Positions 7,534 to 16,978 of a stretch of 52,218 bases of DNA are shown in pieces (positions within the stretch are counted from its first letter, which is position 1; the number at the start of each line of letters is the position of its first letter). The notes below the pieces were generated by a model. That model was not told the DNA's origin. It ran no database searches and saw only the letters and a list, made by a program, of their open reading frames with translations. Source of the DNA: Rhodospirillales bacterium (lineage in GTDB: Bacteria > Pseudomonadota > Alphaproteobacteria > Rhodospirillales > JASLQF01); assembly GCA_030744625.1 (NCBI GenBank), contig JASLQF010000060.1:1-52218 (forward strand). Reading direction: 5' to 3'. The position numbers were made by a program, and so were the translations under genes.

Positions 7534-9099
7534 ATGCCCGAGGCCGAACAGACCCTTCTCATCAAAGGCGGCAGAGTCTACGACCACGCGGGCGACACCG
7601 ACAGCCCGGCCGCCGCCGATGTGCTCATCGCCGGCGATACCGTGGCCGCCGTCGAGCCCGGCCTGGCGGCGCGCATCGAGGCGGGCGAGGCCCATCCGGC
7701 GCTTGGCGGGGCGCCGCCCGGGCGCGTCATCGACGCCGGCGGGCGGCTTCTCGTGCCCGGCTTCGTCAACGCCCATTACCACTCCCACGACGTCCTCCTG
7801 AAGGGCTGCTTCGAGACCATCCACCGGGAAGCCTGGCTCCTCAACTCCCTGCCCCCCAACTACCCGCGGCGCAGCCGCGAGGAGCTACGGGCGCGCACCC
7901 TCCTGGGCGCGCTGGAGTGCCTGCGGAGCGGCATCACCACGGTGCAGGACATGTGCACCGTCTATCCTTTCGACGAAGGCGATCTCGACGTCATCCTTGA
8001 CGCCTACGACGAGATCGGCATCCGCTGCGTGTTCGCCCCGCAGGTCGCCGACGTCCAGGGCGCCGCCTTGACGCCCTTCTGGGAAGAGGTGGTGCCCGCC
8101 GAATACCAGTCCCGGCTGACCGGCCCGGCGGGCGGCCTCGGTGGCCAGGGCGATCTGTTCGACGTGGTCCGCGACGTCACCCGGGCACGGCGCGGCCGCC
8201 ATCGGCGCATCACCTGGGCATTGGGTCCCACCAGCCCCGAGCGTTCGAGCCCGGAGCTGCTCGCCAAGCTCGCCGGGCTTGCCGAGAGCGACGACCTGCC
8301 GGTCTACACCCACATCAACGAATCGCGGGCCTCGACCCTGGCCGGGCGCCAGCTCTTCGGTGCCCATGACGGCTCCCTGGTCCGCTACCTCGATGACACC
8401 GGCCTGCTGGGGCCGCGGCTCAACCTCGCCCACGCCGTGTGGATGAAGCCCGACGAGATCGAGGCGATCGCCGACGCCGGCGCCATGGTCATCTTCAACC
8501 CGGTCGGCAACATGAAGACCCGTTCCGGGGTCGCTCCCATCCGCCGGTTCCTCGATGCCGGCGTGGGCGCCGCGCTGGGCTGCGACAACTGTAGCTGCTC
8601 GGACGCCCAGAACATGTTCCTGGCCATGAAGATGTTCGCCGGCCTGGGCGCCGCCATACCATCGGACCCGGGCCCGCCCTACGCCACCGACGCCCTTGCG
8701 GCAGCCACCGTGAACGGGGCGCGGACGGCGCGCCTGGAGGGCGAGATCGGCGCCATCGCGCCCGCCATGAAAGCCGATCTCTTCATCGTCGACCTCACCG
8801 ACGTCTCCTTCGTTCCCCTCAACAGCGCGGCGCGTCAGCTGGTGTTCACCGAATCGGGGCGCGCCGTAGAGACCGTCATCGTCGACGGCCGCATCATCCT
8901 CTTCGAGCGCCGCGCCGAAACCATCGACGAGGCGGCCCTGCGCCAAGTGGTCGAGGATTGCATGATCATCCTGGGCAAGGACCTGGAAGCGGTGCAGGCC
9001 CGCACCGACACCATGGAAGAATACCTTCTCGAAGCCTGGCGCCGCGCCTGGGCCGAGGACATCGGCGTCGAACGCTTCGTCAACAGCGGCCGCGGCTGA
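7534..9099 (+). CDS. TRZ/ATZ-type amidohydrolase, probable nucleobase or heterocycle deaminase
   Basis: A 521-residue metal-dependent amidohydrolase of the cytosine deaminase/guanine deaminase/atrazine hydrolase group. Seen are the HxH pair H81/H83 in FVNAHYHSHD, the third metal His in YTHINES, the His of NLAHAVW, and the catalytic Asp in LGCDNCSCSDAQNM. The typical C-terminal GEIGAIAPAMKADLFIVDL closes the beta-sandwich. Substrate cannot be read from sequence. Its position after pyrE and before the molybdenum hydroxylases suggests deamination or dechlorination-type hydrolysis of a purine, pyrimidine or triazine ring. It is likely co-transcribed with pyrE (18 bp gap). Confidence 0.85.
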   Translation: MPEAEQTLLIKGGRVYDHAGDTDSPAAADVLIAGDTVAAVEPGLAARIEAGEAHPALGGAPPGRVIDAGGRLLVPGFVNAHYHSHDVLLKGCFETIHREAWLLNSLPPNYPRRSREELRARTLLGALECLRSGITTVQDMCTVYPFDEGDLDVILDAYDEIGIRCVFAPQVADVQGAALTPFWEEVVPAEYQSRLTGPAGGLGGQGDLFDVVRDVTRARRGRHRRITWALGPTSPERSSPELLAKLAGLAESDDLPVYTHINESRASTLAGRQLFGAHDGSLVRYLDDTGLLGPRLNLAHAVWMKPDEIEAIADAGAMVIFNPVGNMKTRSGVAPIRRFLDAGVGAALGCDNCSCSDAQNMFLAMKMFAGLGAAIPSDPGPPYATDALAAATVNGARTARLEGEIGAIAPAMKADLFIVDLTDVSFVPLNSAARQLVFTESGRAVETVIVDGRIILFERRAETIDEAALRQVVEDCMIILGKDLEAVQARTDTMEEYLLEAWRRAWAEDIGVERFVNSGRG

Positions 9100-9234
9100 C
9101 CGAGGGCCGAGGGAATTCCGTTTCCTTGGTGGCTGAATCGAAGTAGGATTCCCACTAATTCGGAGCTTTTCTGGAAGTCCAAGTCGTGGAAGATGTGGGG
9201 CAAACGTGCTGCACTTGATCACATGCGTGTCCGA

Positions 9235-9255
9235 CGTGGCGTTGTGGCTGCCACG
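9235..9255. promoter_or_regulatory. inverted repeat before xdhA, candidate operator
   Basis: CGTGGC (9235-9240) and GCCACG (9250-9255) form an inverted repeat with a nested GTGGC-T-GCCAC, ending 24 bases before the xdhA start. The 180-bp gap before xdhA is less GC-rich than its surroundings and marks the start of a separate transcription unit. The regulator is not known. Confidence 0.35.
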
Positions 9256-9279
9256 GGTGGTTTGATATTGAGGTGAGCG

Positions 9280-10758
9280 ATGCGGTCATGGATCGAATTC
9301 ATCCTGAACGGTGAACCGCAACGTCTGGAACACGTCGATCCGACCCAGACCGTGCTCCGCTATTTGCGCGAGCACAAGGGGCTGGTCGGCACCAAGGAAG
9401 GATGCGCCGAAGGCGATTGCGGCGCATGCACCGCCGTCATCGCGGATCTACATGAGGGTGCCGTTCGCTATCGTGCGGTCAATACCTGCATCCAGTTCCT
9501 CGCCATGCTTGACGGCAAGGCACTGATCACCATCGAGGGCGTGAAGGGAGAGGACGACCTTCATCCGGTGCAGCGCGCCATGGTCGAAAACGACGGGTCG
9601 CAATGCGGGTTCTGCACGCCGGGCTTCGTGATGAGCCTCTATGCGGGATACCGGGAGGGAATCGGCACGTCGCGCCGCGATATTGACGACCTGCTTGCCG
9701 GAAATCTGTGTCGCTGCACGGGATACAGACCGATCGCCGCGGCTGCGGAGGCCGCATTTCGCGCCCGTCCGAACGACAACGCCGAGGCAGACGATGCCGA
9801 ACTCAAGGAAGGGCTGTCGAAGTTGGCGGAGCGGCCCGGCGCCCATGTCGAGAGCGACGACCGGCATTTCATCGCGCCGGCGACGGCCGATGAACTTGCC
9901 GATGTGGTGGAACGTTTCCCCGATGCGACCCTGGTCGCGGGAGCAACAGACGTCGGCCTCTTCGTGACCAAGCAGGGCCGCCGCCTCGACGTCGTGGTGC
10001 ATCTCGCCAACGTCCGGGAACTCAACGCAATCGAGGAGAATGCGGACGGCGTTCGCCTCGGCGCCGGCGTCACCTATGAAGCCGCACAGCCCATCATCGA
10101 GCGGCTTTATCCAGACATCGGCGAGCTGATCCGGCGCATCGGCGGACGTCAGGTGCGCGCTGTCGGCACAATTGGCGGCAATATCGCAAACGGATCTCCG
10201 ATCGGCGATATGCCGCCCGTGCTGATCGCGGTCGGCGCCACAATCACCCTGCGACGGGGTGCGGAAGGGCGTACGATCTTGCTCGAGGACTACTATATCG
10301 AATACGGGCGTCAGGACCGGCGGGCGGGTGAATTTATCGAGTCGATCTTCGTGCCCGCGCCCGGGCCGGGCAGCGAATTCCGCTGCTACAAGCTGTCCAA
10401 GCGTTTCGATCAGGACATCTCCGCCGTCTGCGGCGCGTTCGCGATGACGTTCGCGGACGAGGGAGGGACGCGCGTCGTGCGTGATGCGCGGATCGCCTTC
10501 GGCGGCATGGCCGGCACGCCGATGCGCGCCGCCGACTGCGAGACCTTCCTGGAAGGGCGCCCCTGGTCACAAGAGACGATCGACGGCGCCGTCGAAATCC
10601 TCGATCAATGTTACGCGCCGATCACCGACTGGCGCGCCTCGGCGGAATACCGGCGCCGCGCCGCCGCCAACCTGTTGCGCAAGTGTTTTCTCGAAACCAG
10701 TAGCCCGGCTCGCTTCCGCTTGGCCGGAACACGGGAGATGGCCGATCATGGACGGTAA
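9280..10758 (+). CDS. xdhA: xanthine dehydrogenase small subunit (2Fe-2S and FAD)
   Basis: A 492-residue subunit that carries electrons from the molybdenum centre to NAD. The N-terminal plant-type [2Fe-2S] has C42, C47, C50 and C70. The second [2Fe-2S] has C109, C112, C144 and C146 (QCGFCTPG, NLCRCTGYRP). The FAD domain from about residue 195 contains VAGATDVGLF and the GGNIANGSPIGD loop, followed by a CO_deh_flav_C-type domain. A GAGGTGA ribosome binding site precedes the ATG. It overlaps xdhB by 11 bp. No xdhC (Mo-cofactor sulfuration chaperone) accompanies the pair. Third-position usage looks less GC-saturated than in the flanking operons, so a separate origin is possible. Confidence 0.92.
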   Translation: MRSWIEFILNGEPQRLEHVDPTQTVLRYLREHKGLVGTKEGCAEGDCGACTAVIADLHEGAVRYRAVNTCIQFLAMLDGKALITIEGVKGEDDLHPVQRAMVENDGSQCGFCTPGFVMSLYAGYREGIGTSRRDIDDLLAGNLCRCTGYRPIAAAAEAAFRARPNDNAEADDAELKEGLSKLAERPGAHVESDDRHFIAPATADELADVVERFPDATLVAGATDVGLFVTKQGRRLDVVVHLANVRELNAIEENADGVRLGAGVTYEAAQPIIERLYPDIGELIRRIGGRQVRAVGTIGGNIANGSPIGDMPPVLIAVGATITLRRGAEGRTILLEDYYIEYGRQDRRAGEFIESIFVPAPGPGSEFRCYKLSKRFDQDISAVCGAFAMTFADEGGTRVVRDARIAFGGMAGTPMRAADCETFLEGRPWSQETIDGAVEILDQCYAPITDWRASAEYRRRAAANLLRKCFLETSSPARFRLAGTREMADHGR

Positions 10759-13108
10759 CGTTCCAGCGCCGAGTAGCACAATCGGCACCTCGCACCTGCA
10801 TGACAGCGCGCAGAAGCAGGTCTGCGGGGAAGCCGTCTATATCGACGACATTTTGGAGCCGGCGGGGACGCTCCACGTCCACATCGGACAGAGCGAGCAC
10901 GCCCATGCCCGCATCAGGCGGCTCGACCTCGCGCCGGTCCTCGCCCATCGGGGCGTGGTGGACGTGCTCAGCGCAGCCGACATTCCGGGCCGCAACGAGA
11001 TCAGCTGTTCGCATGCGGGCGATGAGCCGGTCCTGGCCGACGATACCGTTCACTATCATGGTCAGCCGATCTTCGTGGTCGTCGCCGAGACGCTTGATGC
11101 GGCACGTGAGGCGGCGCGCCTCGCGATCGTCGAATACGAGCCGCTGGAACCGATCCTCACCATCGACGACGCGATGGCCAGGGAAAGCTTCCTGACGCCA
11201 CCGCGCAAGATCCGCCGCGGCGATCCGGAAGGCGCACTGTCACGATCGCCTCACCGGGTCCAGGGACGGATCGAGATCGGCGGGCAGGAACACTTCTATC
11301 TCGAAAGCCATATCTCGCTGGCCGTTCCCCGCGAGGACAGAGACCTGCTGGTCTATTCTTCGACCCAGAACCCGAGCGATGTGCAGAACCTCTGCGCCCG
11401 CGTCATGGACGTGCCCGATCACGCCATCTCGGTCGAGGTGCGCCGAATGGGCGGCGGTTTCGGGGGCAAGGAGACACAGGGCGCGATCTTCGCGGCCATC
11501 GCCTGCCTGGCGGCCGGGAAGACCGGGCGTCCTGCCAAGCTGCGGCTGGACCGCGACGACGACATGCGGATCAGCGGCAAGCGGCATGATTTCGTGATCG
11601 ACTACGACGCCGGTTTCGACGATACGGGACGGATTCTCGGCATCTCGTTCGAACAAAAGCTGCGCTGCGGTTACGCCGCCGATCTGTCCGGTTCCATCGC
11701 CGATCGCGGCATCTTTCATGCCGACAACGCATACTATCTCGAGAATGTCGCGATCACGTCCTACCGCTGTCGCACACATACCGCCTCGAACATAGCCTTC
11801 CGTGGGTTCGGCGTGCCCCAGGGCGCGATGGGCATCGAGCGGGCGTTGCTCGACATCGCGCACCATCTGGGGCGCGATCCGGTCGAGGTGCGAAGGGCCA
11901 ACTTCTACGGACCGGGCCGCGACGTGACCCATTACGGGCAGCGCATCAGCAATTTCATCGTGCCGGCCATCGTCGACGAACTGATCGACGACGCCGACTA
12001 CGAGCACCGCCGGCGGGAGATTGCCGCCTTCAACGAAGCGAATCCGGTCTTCAAGCGTGGCATGGCTCTGACCCCGGTGATGATGGGGATCAGCTTCACG
12101 CGCATCAACCTCAACCAGGCCGGCGCGCTGGTTCATGTCTACAAGGACGGCAGCATCGCGCTGAACCACGGCGGCACCGAGATGGGCCAAGGGTTGTTCG
12201 TCAAGGTTGCCCAGATCGTCGCCAACGAGTTCGACGTCGATCTCGGGCGCGTCCGGGTGACCGCGACGACCACCGAGAAGGTTCCGAACACGTCGCCCAC
12301 CGCCTCGTCGTCGGGCTCCGATATGAATGGCATGGCGGCCCGGGACGCGACCCGCAAGATCAAGCGGCGGCTTGTCGCGTTCGCGGCCGAGGCATACGGG
12401 GTTGCCGAGGACCGCGTGCGGTTCATCCGGGATACGGTGCACATCGGCGACGATGTCGTGCCGTTCGAAAGCCTGGTCAACGAAGCCTATATGGCCCGCG
12501 TCCCGTTGTCGGCGACCGGGTTTTACGCGACACCCCGAATTCACTTCGACAACGACGCGTTCTGGGGCCGCCCGTTCCTTTATTTTTGCTACGGCGCGGC
12601 AATCTCGGAGGTCATCGTCGACAGCCTGACCGGAGAATACCGGGTCGAGCGGGTCGACATCCTTCACGATGTCGGACGCTCGCTCAATCCGGCCATCGAC
12701 ATCGGGCAGATCGAAGGTGGGTTCATCCAGGGCATGGGCTGGCTGACCACCGAAGAGCTGTGGCACGACGATAGCGGGCGCCTGCGCACTCATGCACCGT
12801 CGACCTACAAGATCCCGGTGGCATCGGACCGGCCCACGGTCATGAACGTCCGGCTGGCCGATAATTTCGAGTTTCGCGGTGACACCCCCTACTGGTCGAA
12901 AGCGGTCGGCGAACCACCGTTGATCCTGTCGATCTCGGTACACCAGGCCTTGATCGAGGCCGTGACCGCGGCGCGTGGAGACGGTGGCCCGGCGGCGCTC
13001 GATGCGCCGGCCACACCCGAACGGGTGCTGATGGCGATCGGCGCCAAGGACATGCGCCGCGAGGCCCGAAAAGGGAAGTCGGCACGCGACTCCATGTCGT
13101 CGGCATAG
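10748..13108 (+). CDS. xdhB: xanthine dehydrogenase molybdenum subunit
   Basis: A 786-residue catalytic subunit binding the molybdopterin cofactor, predicted to oxidise hypoxanthine and xanthine to urate. Family motifs are GGQEHFYLE, MGGGFGGKET, FRGFGVPQG (with the substrate-binding Arg), the GTEMGQGLFVKV loop, and the C-terminal GEPPLIL carrying the catalytic Glu. The ATG at 10748 lies inside the end of xdhA, indicating coupled translation. Downstream urate genes (uricase, allantoinase) are not in the window, so the product's fate is not visible here. Specificity for xanthine rather than another purine or pyrimidine is a family-level assignment. Confidence 0.92.
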   Translation: MDGNVPAPSSTIGTSHLHDSAQKQVCGEAVYIDDILEPAGTLHVHIGQSEHAHARIRRLDLAPVLAHRGVVDVLSAADIPGRNEISCSHAGDEPVLADDTVHYHGQPIFVVVAETLDAAREAARLAIVEYEPLEPILTIDDAMARESFLTPPRKIRRGDPEGALSRSPHRVQGRIEIGGQEHFYLESHISLAVPREDRDLLVYSSTQNPSDVQNLCARVMDVPDHAISVEVRRMGGGFGGKETQGAIFAAIACLAAGKTGRPAKLRLDRDDDMRISGKRHDFVIDYDAGFDDTGRILGISFEQKLRCGYAADLSGSIADRGIFHADNAYYLENVAITSYRCRTHTASNIAFRGFGVPQGAMGIERALLDIAHHLGRDPVEVRRANFYGPGRDVTHYGQRISNFIVPAIVDELIDDADYEHRRREIAAFNEANPVFKRGMALTPVMMGISFTRINLNQAGALVHVYKDGSIALNHGGTEMGQGLFVKVAQIVANEFDVDLGRVRVTATTTEKVPNTSPTASSSGSDMNGMAARDATRKIKRRLVAFAAEAYGVAEDRVRFIRDTVHIGDDVVPFESLVNEAYMARVPLSATGFYATPRIHFDNDAFWGRPFLYFCYGAAISEVIVDSLTGEYRVERVDILHDVGRSLNPAIDIGQIEGGFIQGMGWLTTEELWHDDSGRLRTHAPSTYKIPVASDRPTVMNVRLADNFEFRGDTPYWSKAVGEPPLILSISVHQALIEAVTAARGDGGPAALDAPATPERVLMAIGAKDMRREARKGKSARDSMSSA

Positions 13109-13146
13109 ACGCCGATCTTGGCGTTCAAGCTATTGCCGATGCATCC

Positions 13147-14031
13147 GTGAAACCCTATCCCTTCAAATACGTGCGCGCCGAAGGCCTTGCCGCCGTCTTC
13201 CAACAATTCGAGGAGCACGGCGATGACGCCCAGGTCCTGGCCGGCGGGCAAAGCCTCATGCCGGTCCTCAACATGCGCCTGTCGGCGCCTCGGGTGCTGG
13301 TCGACATCAATCGCATCGAGGAGCTTCGAGGCATCGCCCTCGATGGCGGCGAGGTCCGCATCGGCGCGCTGACGCGCCACCGGGAGGTCCTGGAATCGGA
13401 AGTCGTGCGCACCCATCTGCCCCTGCTCGCCGAAGCCATGCCCCACGTCGCCCACGTCGCGGTGCGCAACCGCGGCACCCTGGGCGGCAGTCTGGCGCTC
13501 GCCGATCCGGCCGCCGAGATGCCGGCCTGCGCCGTTGCCCTCGGCGCCACCCTGGTGCTTAGGAGCGCCGCCGGCGAGAGGACCGTCGCCGCCGAAGACT
13601 TCTACCAGGGCCTCTACGAGACCGAGCGGCGCCCCGACGAGGTGCTCACCGAGGCACGCTATCCCATCGCCGGGCCCGGATATCATGGCGCCTTCCAGGA
13701 ATTCGCGCGGCGCCAGGGGGACTTCGCGGTGGTCGGCGTCGCCGCCCGGGGGCGCGTCGAGAGCGGCGTGCTGTCCGAACTCAGGCTCGTCTACTTCGGG
13801 TGCGAGGGGCACGCCCGCCTGGCGCGCCAGACGGCGTTGGCCGCCGAGGCCGGCGGGCGGCCGTACACGCCGCAAGTCTTCGCCGCGCTCAAGGACGCCC
13901 TCGCCGAGGAACTGGACCCCATGGAGAACATGCACGGCAGCCGCGCCACCAAGCTCCACATGGCCCAGACCCTCACCGGGCGTGCCCTGCAGGCGCTTCT
14001 CGCCAGGGCGGGAGGGGCGGTTCATGGATGA
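13147..14031 (+). CDS. CoxM-type FAD subunit of a molybdenum hydroxylase
   Basis: This 294-residue FAD-binding subunit belongs to the CO dehydrogenase medium-chain/CutM family. FAD-contacting motifs are visible: AGGQSLMPVLNMRL (residues 37-50) and NRGTLGGSLALADPAAEMP near residues 111-129. It accepts electrons from the small Fe-S subunit encoded next (8-bp overlap). The start is a GTG at 13147 without a strong ribosome binding site, 38 bp after xdhB, so it may be transcribed with the xanthine dehydrogenase. The order M-S-L with the next two genes matches the standard coxMSL layout. Confidence 0.88.
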   Translation: MKPYPFKYVRAEGLAAVFQQFEEHGDDAQVLAGGQSLMPVLNMRLSAPRVLVDINRIEELRGIALDGGEVRIGALTRHREVLESEVVRTHLPLLAEAMPHVAHVAVRNRGTLGGSLALADPAAEMPACAVALGATLVLRSAAGERTVAAEDFYQGLYETERRPDEVLTEARYPIAGPGYHGAFQEFARRQGDFAVVGVAARGRVESGVLSELRLVYFGCEGHARLARQTALAAEAGGRPYTPQVFAALKDALAEELDPMENMHGSRATKLHMAQTLTGRALQALLARAGGAVHG

Positions 14032-14521
14032 CACCATCGAGATCACCCTGACCGTGAACGGCGAGACCGTCACCCGGCGCACCAGCCCGCGCCAGCACCT
14101 GGTCGATTTCCTGCGTGGCGAGCTGGGGCTCACCGGGTCCCACGTGGGCTGTGAGCACGGTGTTTGCGGCGCCTGCACCATCCGCCTCGACGGCCGCGCC
14201 GTGCGCGGCTGCCTGACCCTCGCCGTGCAGGCCGACGGCGCCCGCGTGGAGACCATCGAAGGGCTCACCGAGAGCAGCGAGATTTCCGATCTGCAGCGCC
14301 TCTTCGTGGAGCGCAACGCGGCGCAGTGCGGCTACTGCACGCCCGGCATGCTGCTCACCGCCGCCGAGCTTGTGGCCGCCGGCCAGGCCATGCCGCGCGC
14401 CGCGATTCGCGACTTCATGTCCGGCAACTACTGCCGCTGCACCGGTTATCAGGCGATCATCGACGCCATCGAGCACGTGCTGGAAGCGCGCTTCGGCGCA
14501 CCCGCCAAGGAGGAAGGGTGA
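14024..14521 (+). CDS. CoxS-type 2Fe-2S subunit of a molybdenum hydroxylase
   Basis: This 165-residue subunit carries two [2Fe-2S] clusters. C43, C48, C51 and C63 form the plant-type cluster (GCEHGVCGACTI). C102, C105, C137 and C139 form the helical-domain cluster (QCGYCTPGM, NYCRCTGYQ). It links the molybdenum subunit to the FAD subunit. GGAGGGG lies upstream of the ATG. It overlaps the preceding gene by 8 bp and the next by 1 bp, so the three subunits should be made in step. Confidence 0.92.
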   Translation: MDDTIEITLTVNGETVTRRTSPRQHLVDFLRGELGLTGSHVGCEHGVCGACTIRLDGRAVRGCLTLAVQADGARVETIEGLTESSEISDLQRLFVERNAAQCGYCTPGMLLTAAELVAAGQAMPRAAIRDFMSGNYCRCTGYQAIIDAIEHVLEARFGAPAKEEG

Positions 14522-16908
14522 TGAGCGGAAAAGCCGGCGCCTCCTCCTCCAACTCCACGAACCCCACAAACCCCATCGGCCAGGCCATTCCCAGGGCCAG
14601 CGTGCGGCGCCTGGTGACCGGGCGCGGGCGCTACACCGACGACATGACGTTTGCGCGCATGGTGCACGCCGTCTTCGTGCGCAGCCCCTTCGCCCACGCC
14701 CGAATCTTAAGCATCGACACCGGCGAGGCGGCGCGGGCGCCGGGGGTCGTGCGCGTCGTCACCGGCGCCGAGGTGGCCGAAGTGTGCAAGCCCTTCCAGG
14801 TGCGCCACGCCGGGTTTCCCGCCCTCAAGGTAACACCCCAGCACGTCCTGGCCGTCGACAAGGCATCCTGGCAGGGCGAGGCGGTCGCCGCCGTCGTCGC
14901 CGAGAGCCGCGCCGAGGCCGAGGACGCCGCCGAGCTGGTCATGATCGAGTGGGGGGAGCTGCCCGCCGTCGCCGACGCCGACGCGGCGCTGGCGCCGGAC
15001 GCCCCCCTCGTTCACCAGGAGCTCGGCACCAACGAGGCCCTGGCCCTCACCGTCGACGGCGGCGACGTGGATGGCGCCTTCGCCGATGCCGATGTCGTGG
15101 TCGAGGAAGAGTTCCGCTTCGCCCGCCACACCGGCGTCACCCTCGAGCCCCGCTGCATCATCGCCGACTACGACCCGAGCACCCATGCCCTCGCCGTCCA
15201 TCAGTCCCATCAGGCGCCCCACGAGATGGCCGACGTCTACGCGCGGCACTTGGGATTCCCGGGACACAACGTGCGCGTCGTGGCGCCCGACGTCGGCGGC
15301 GCCTTCGGTCTCAAGCTACAGCCCTACGCCGACGAAATCGCCACCTGTGCCCTCTCCATGCTGCTCGGGCGCCCGGTGAAGTACACTGCCGACCGGCTCG
15401 AATCCTTCGTTACCGACATCCACGCCCGCGGCCACCACGTCAAGGCGCGCATGGCGGTCTCGGCGGACGGCGATATCCTCGGCCTAGAGGTCGACGACGT
15501 GTACGGAATCGGCGCCTATTCCCAGTTCCCGCGCACCAGCGTGTTCGAAGGCGTGCACGTGCTGCGCATGTCGGGCGTCGCCTATAAGCACACCAATTAC
15601 CGGGCACGGGTGCGCGTCGCCTACCAGAACAAGGCCCTGAGCGGCCATTACCGGGGCGTCGGCATGCCCATCGCCAACACCGTCACCGAGCGCCTGGTGG
15701 ACATGGCGACCACGGAACTCGGCCTCGACCCGGTCGCCTTTCGCCGCCGCAACTATGTCCCCAGCGAGGCCTACCCCCATACGGCGCCGACCGGGTTCTC
15801 GTTCGAATACATGTCGCTCGGCGAATGCCTGGACAAGCTCGAGGAGTTGGTCGACATCCCGGCCTTGCGCGCCGAGCGCGACAGCCTGCGCGCCGACGGC
15901 GTCTACCGCGGCATCGGCATCGCCACCTTCACGGAGACCACCGCCATCAGCCCCGAATACTACGGCAAGGCGGAAATCCGCGTCGCCGCCCAGGAGAGCT
16001 GCGTGGTCAGGCTCGAGCCCTCCGGCCACGTGCGCTGCCTGATCGGCATGACCGACCAGGGCCAGGGCACGGCCACCGGCATCGCCCAGGTCGTCGCCGC
16101 CACCCTCGGCGTGCCGGTCGACGACGTCGAGGTGATCAGCGGCGACAGTGCCGCGACGCCGTATGGCGCCGGCGCCTTCGCGTCCCGCGGCGCCGCCATC
16201 GGCGGCGAGGTGGCCTTGCAGGCGAGCCGGGCGCTGAAGGAGAACATCCTGGCCGTCGCCGCCGCCATCCTCCAGGAAGAGCCCGCCGCCCTCGACCTCA
16301 GCGACGGGCGGATCGTGGCGGCGGCCGGCGGCACGGCGCGCATGGAGCTTGCCGAGATCGCCGACATCGGCCATTTCCGCCAGAACATCCTGCCCCCCGA
16401 CGTGCAACCCCAGTTCACGGTGGCCCGCCACCACGTGCCGCGCGCCCTGCCGCATCTATCGGGCAACGGCATCCAGCTCTCGTACCTCGAGGTCGATCCC
16501 GGCCTCGGCGCCGTGAAGCTGTTGCGCCACGCCGTGGTCCACGACTGCGGCACGGTCATCAACCCGCTCCTCGTTCACGAACAGATCCGCGGCGGCGCCG
16601 TCCAGGGCATCGGCTCGGCGCTTTACGAGGAGAGCGTCTACAACAACGAGGGCCAGATGCTCAACGCCAGCCTGGCCGACTACCTGGTGCCCATGGCCGC
16701 CGAGATCCCCGACATCGAGATCGCCGACGTCATCACCCCCACCCGGTCCTCGGAGCTAGGCGCCAAGGGCGTCGGCGAGGCCGGCGTGACGGGCGCCTCA
16801 CCGGCCATCCTCAACGCCATCAACGACGCGATAGGCCCCCTCGGCGGCCGCCTCGCCGAGATTCCGGCGACGCCGGAGCGCATCTTGCGGGCGCTGGGGG
16901 TGGTTTGA
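14521..16908 (+). CDS. CoxL-type molybdenum hydroxylase catalytic subunit, substrate unknown
   Basis: A 795-residue molybdopterin-cytosine-dinucleotide-type large subunit. The active-site loop reads SGHYRGVGMPI rather than AYRCSFR, so it is not a form I CO dehydrogenase. It resembles the form II / general hydroxylase group. GGAFGLK, GMTDQGQGT and the C-terminal GVGEAGVTGASPAI with the catalytic Glu are present. A short low-complexity Ser/Asn/Thr/Pro run follows the start. Likely substrates for this group include N-heteroaromatics and aldehydes, and the purine/pyrimidine context favours a ring hydroxylation. That is inference. A strong terminator follows. Confidence 0.87.
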   Translation: MSGKAGASSSNSTNPTNPIGQAIPRASVRRLVTGRGRYTDDMTFARMVHAVFVRSPFAHARILSIDTGEAARAPGVVRVVTGAEVAEVCKPFQVRHAGFPALKVTPQHVLAVDKASWQGEAVAAVVAESRAEAEDAAELVMIEWGELPAVADADAALAPDAPLVHQELGTNEALALTVDGGDVDGAFADADVVVEEEFRFARHTGVTLEPRCIIADYDPSTHALAVHQSHQAPHEMADVYARHLGFPGHNVRVVAPDVGGAFGLKLQPYADEIATCALSMLLGRPVKYTADRLESFVTDIHARGHHVKARMAVSADGDILGLEVDDVYGIGAYSQFPRTSVFEGVHVLRMSGVAYKHTNYRARVRVAYQNKALSGHYRGVGMPIANTVTERLVDMATTELGLDPVAFRRRNYVPSEAYPHTAPTGFSFEYMSLGECLDKLEELVDIPALRAERDSLRADGVYRGIGIATFTETTAISPEYYGKAEIRVAAQESCVVRLEPSGHVRCLIGMTDQGQGTATGIAQVVAATLGVPVDDVEVISGDSAATPYGAGAFASRGAAIGGEVALQASRALKENILAVAAAILQEEPAALDLSDGRIVAAAGGTARMELAEIADIGHFRQNILPPDVQPQFTVARHHVPRALPHLSGNGIQLSYLEVDPGLGAVKLLRHAVVHDCGTVINPLLVHEQIRGGAVQGIGSALYEESVYNNEGQMLNASLADYLVPMAAEIPDIEIADVITPTRSSELGAKGVGEAGVTGASPAILNAINDAIGPLGGRLAEIPATPERILRALGVV

Positions 16909-16920
16909 GGGGGCGCTAAT

Positions 16921-16961
16921 AACGAGCGGGGCGGGAACCCAAGTCCCCGCCCCGCGTCGTT
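16921..16961. terminator. bidirectional hairpin terminator
   Basis: AACGA-GCGGGGCGGG and CCCGCCCCGC-G-TCGTT form a stem of about 15 pairs around a loop of about 10 bases. It lies between the convergent CoxL-type gene (ends 16908) and the crotonase-family gene (ends 16979). It can serve both strands; no long T-tract is present. Confidence 0.75.
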
Positions 16962-16978
16962 GAAGTCCCGGCCAGCGC

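Noticed and set aside
9280-16908. Form I CO dehydrogenase
   Set aside because: Neither large subunit has the AYRCSFR active-site loop required for CO oxidation.
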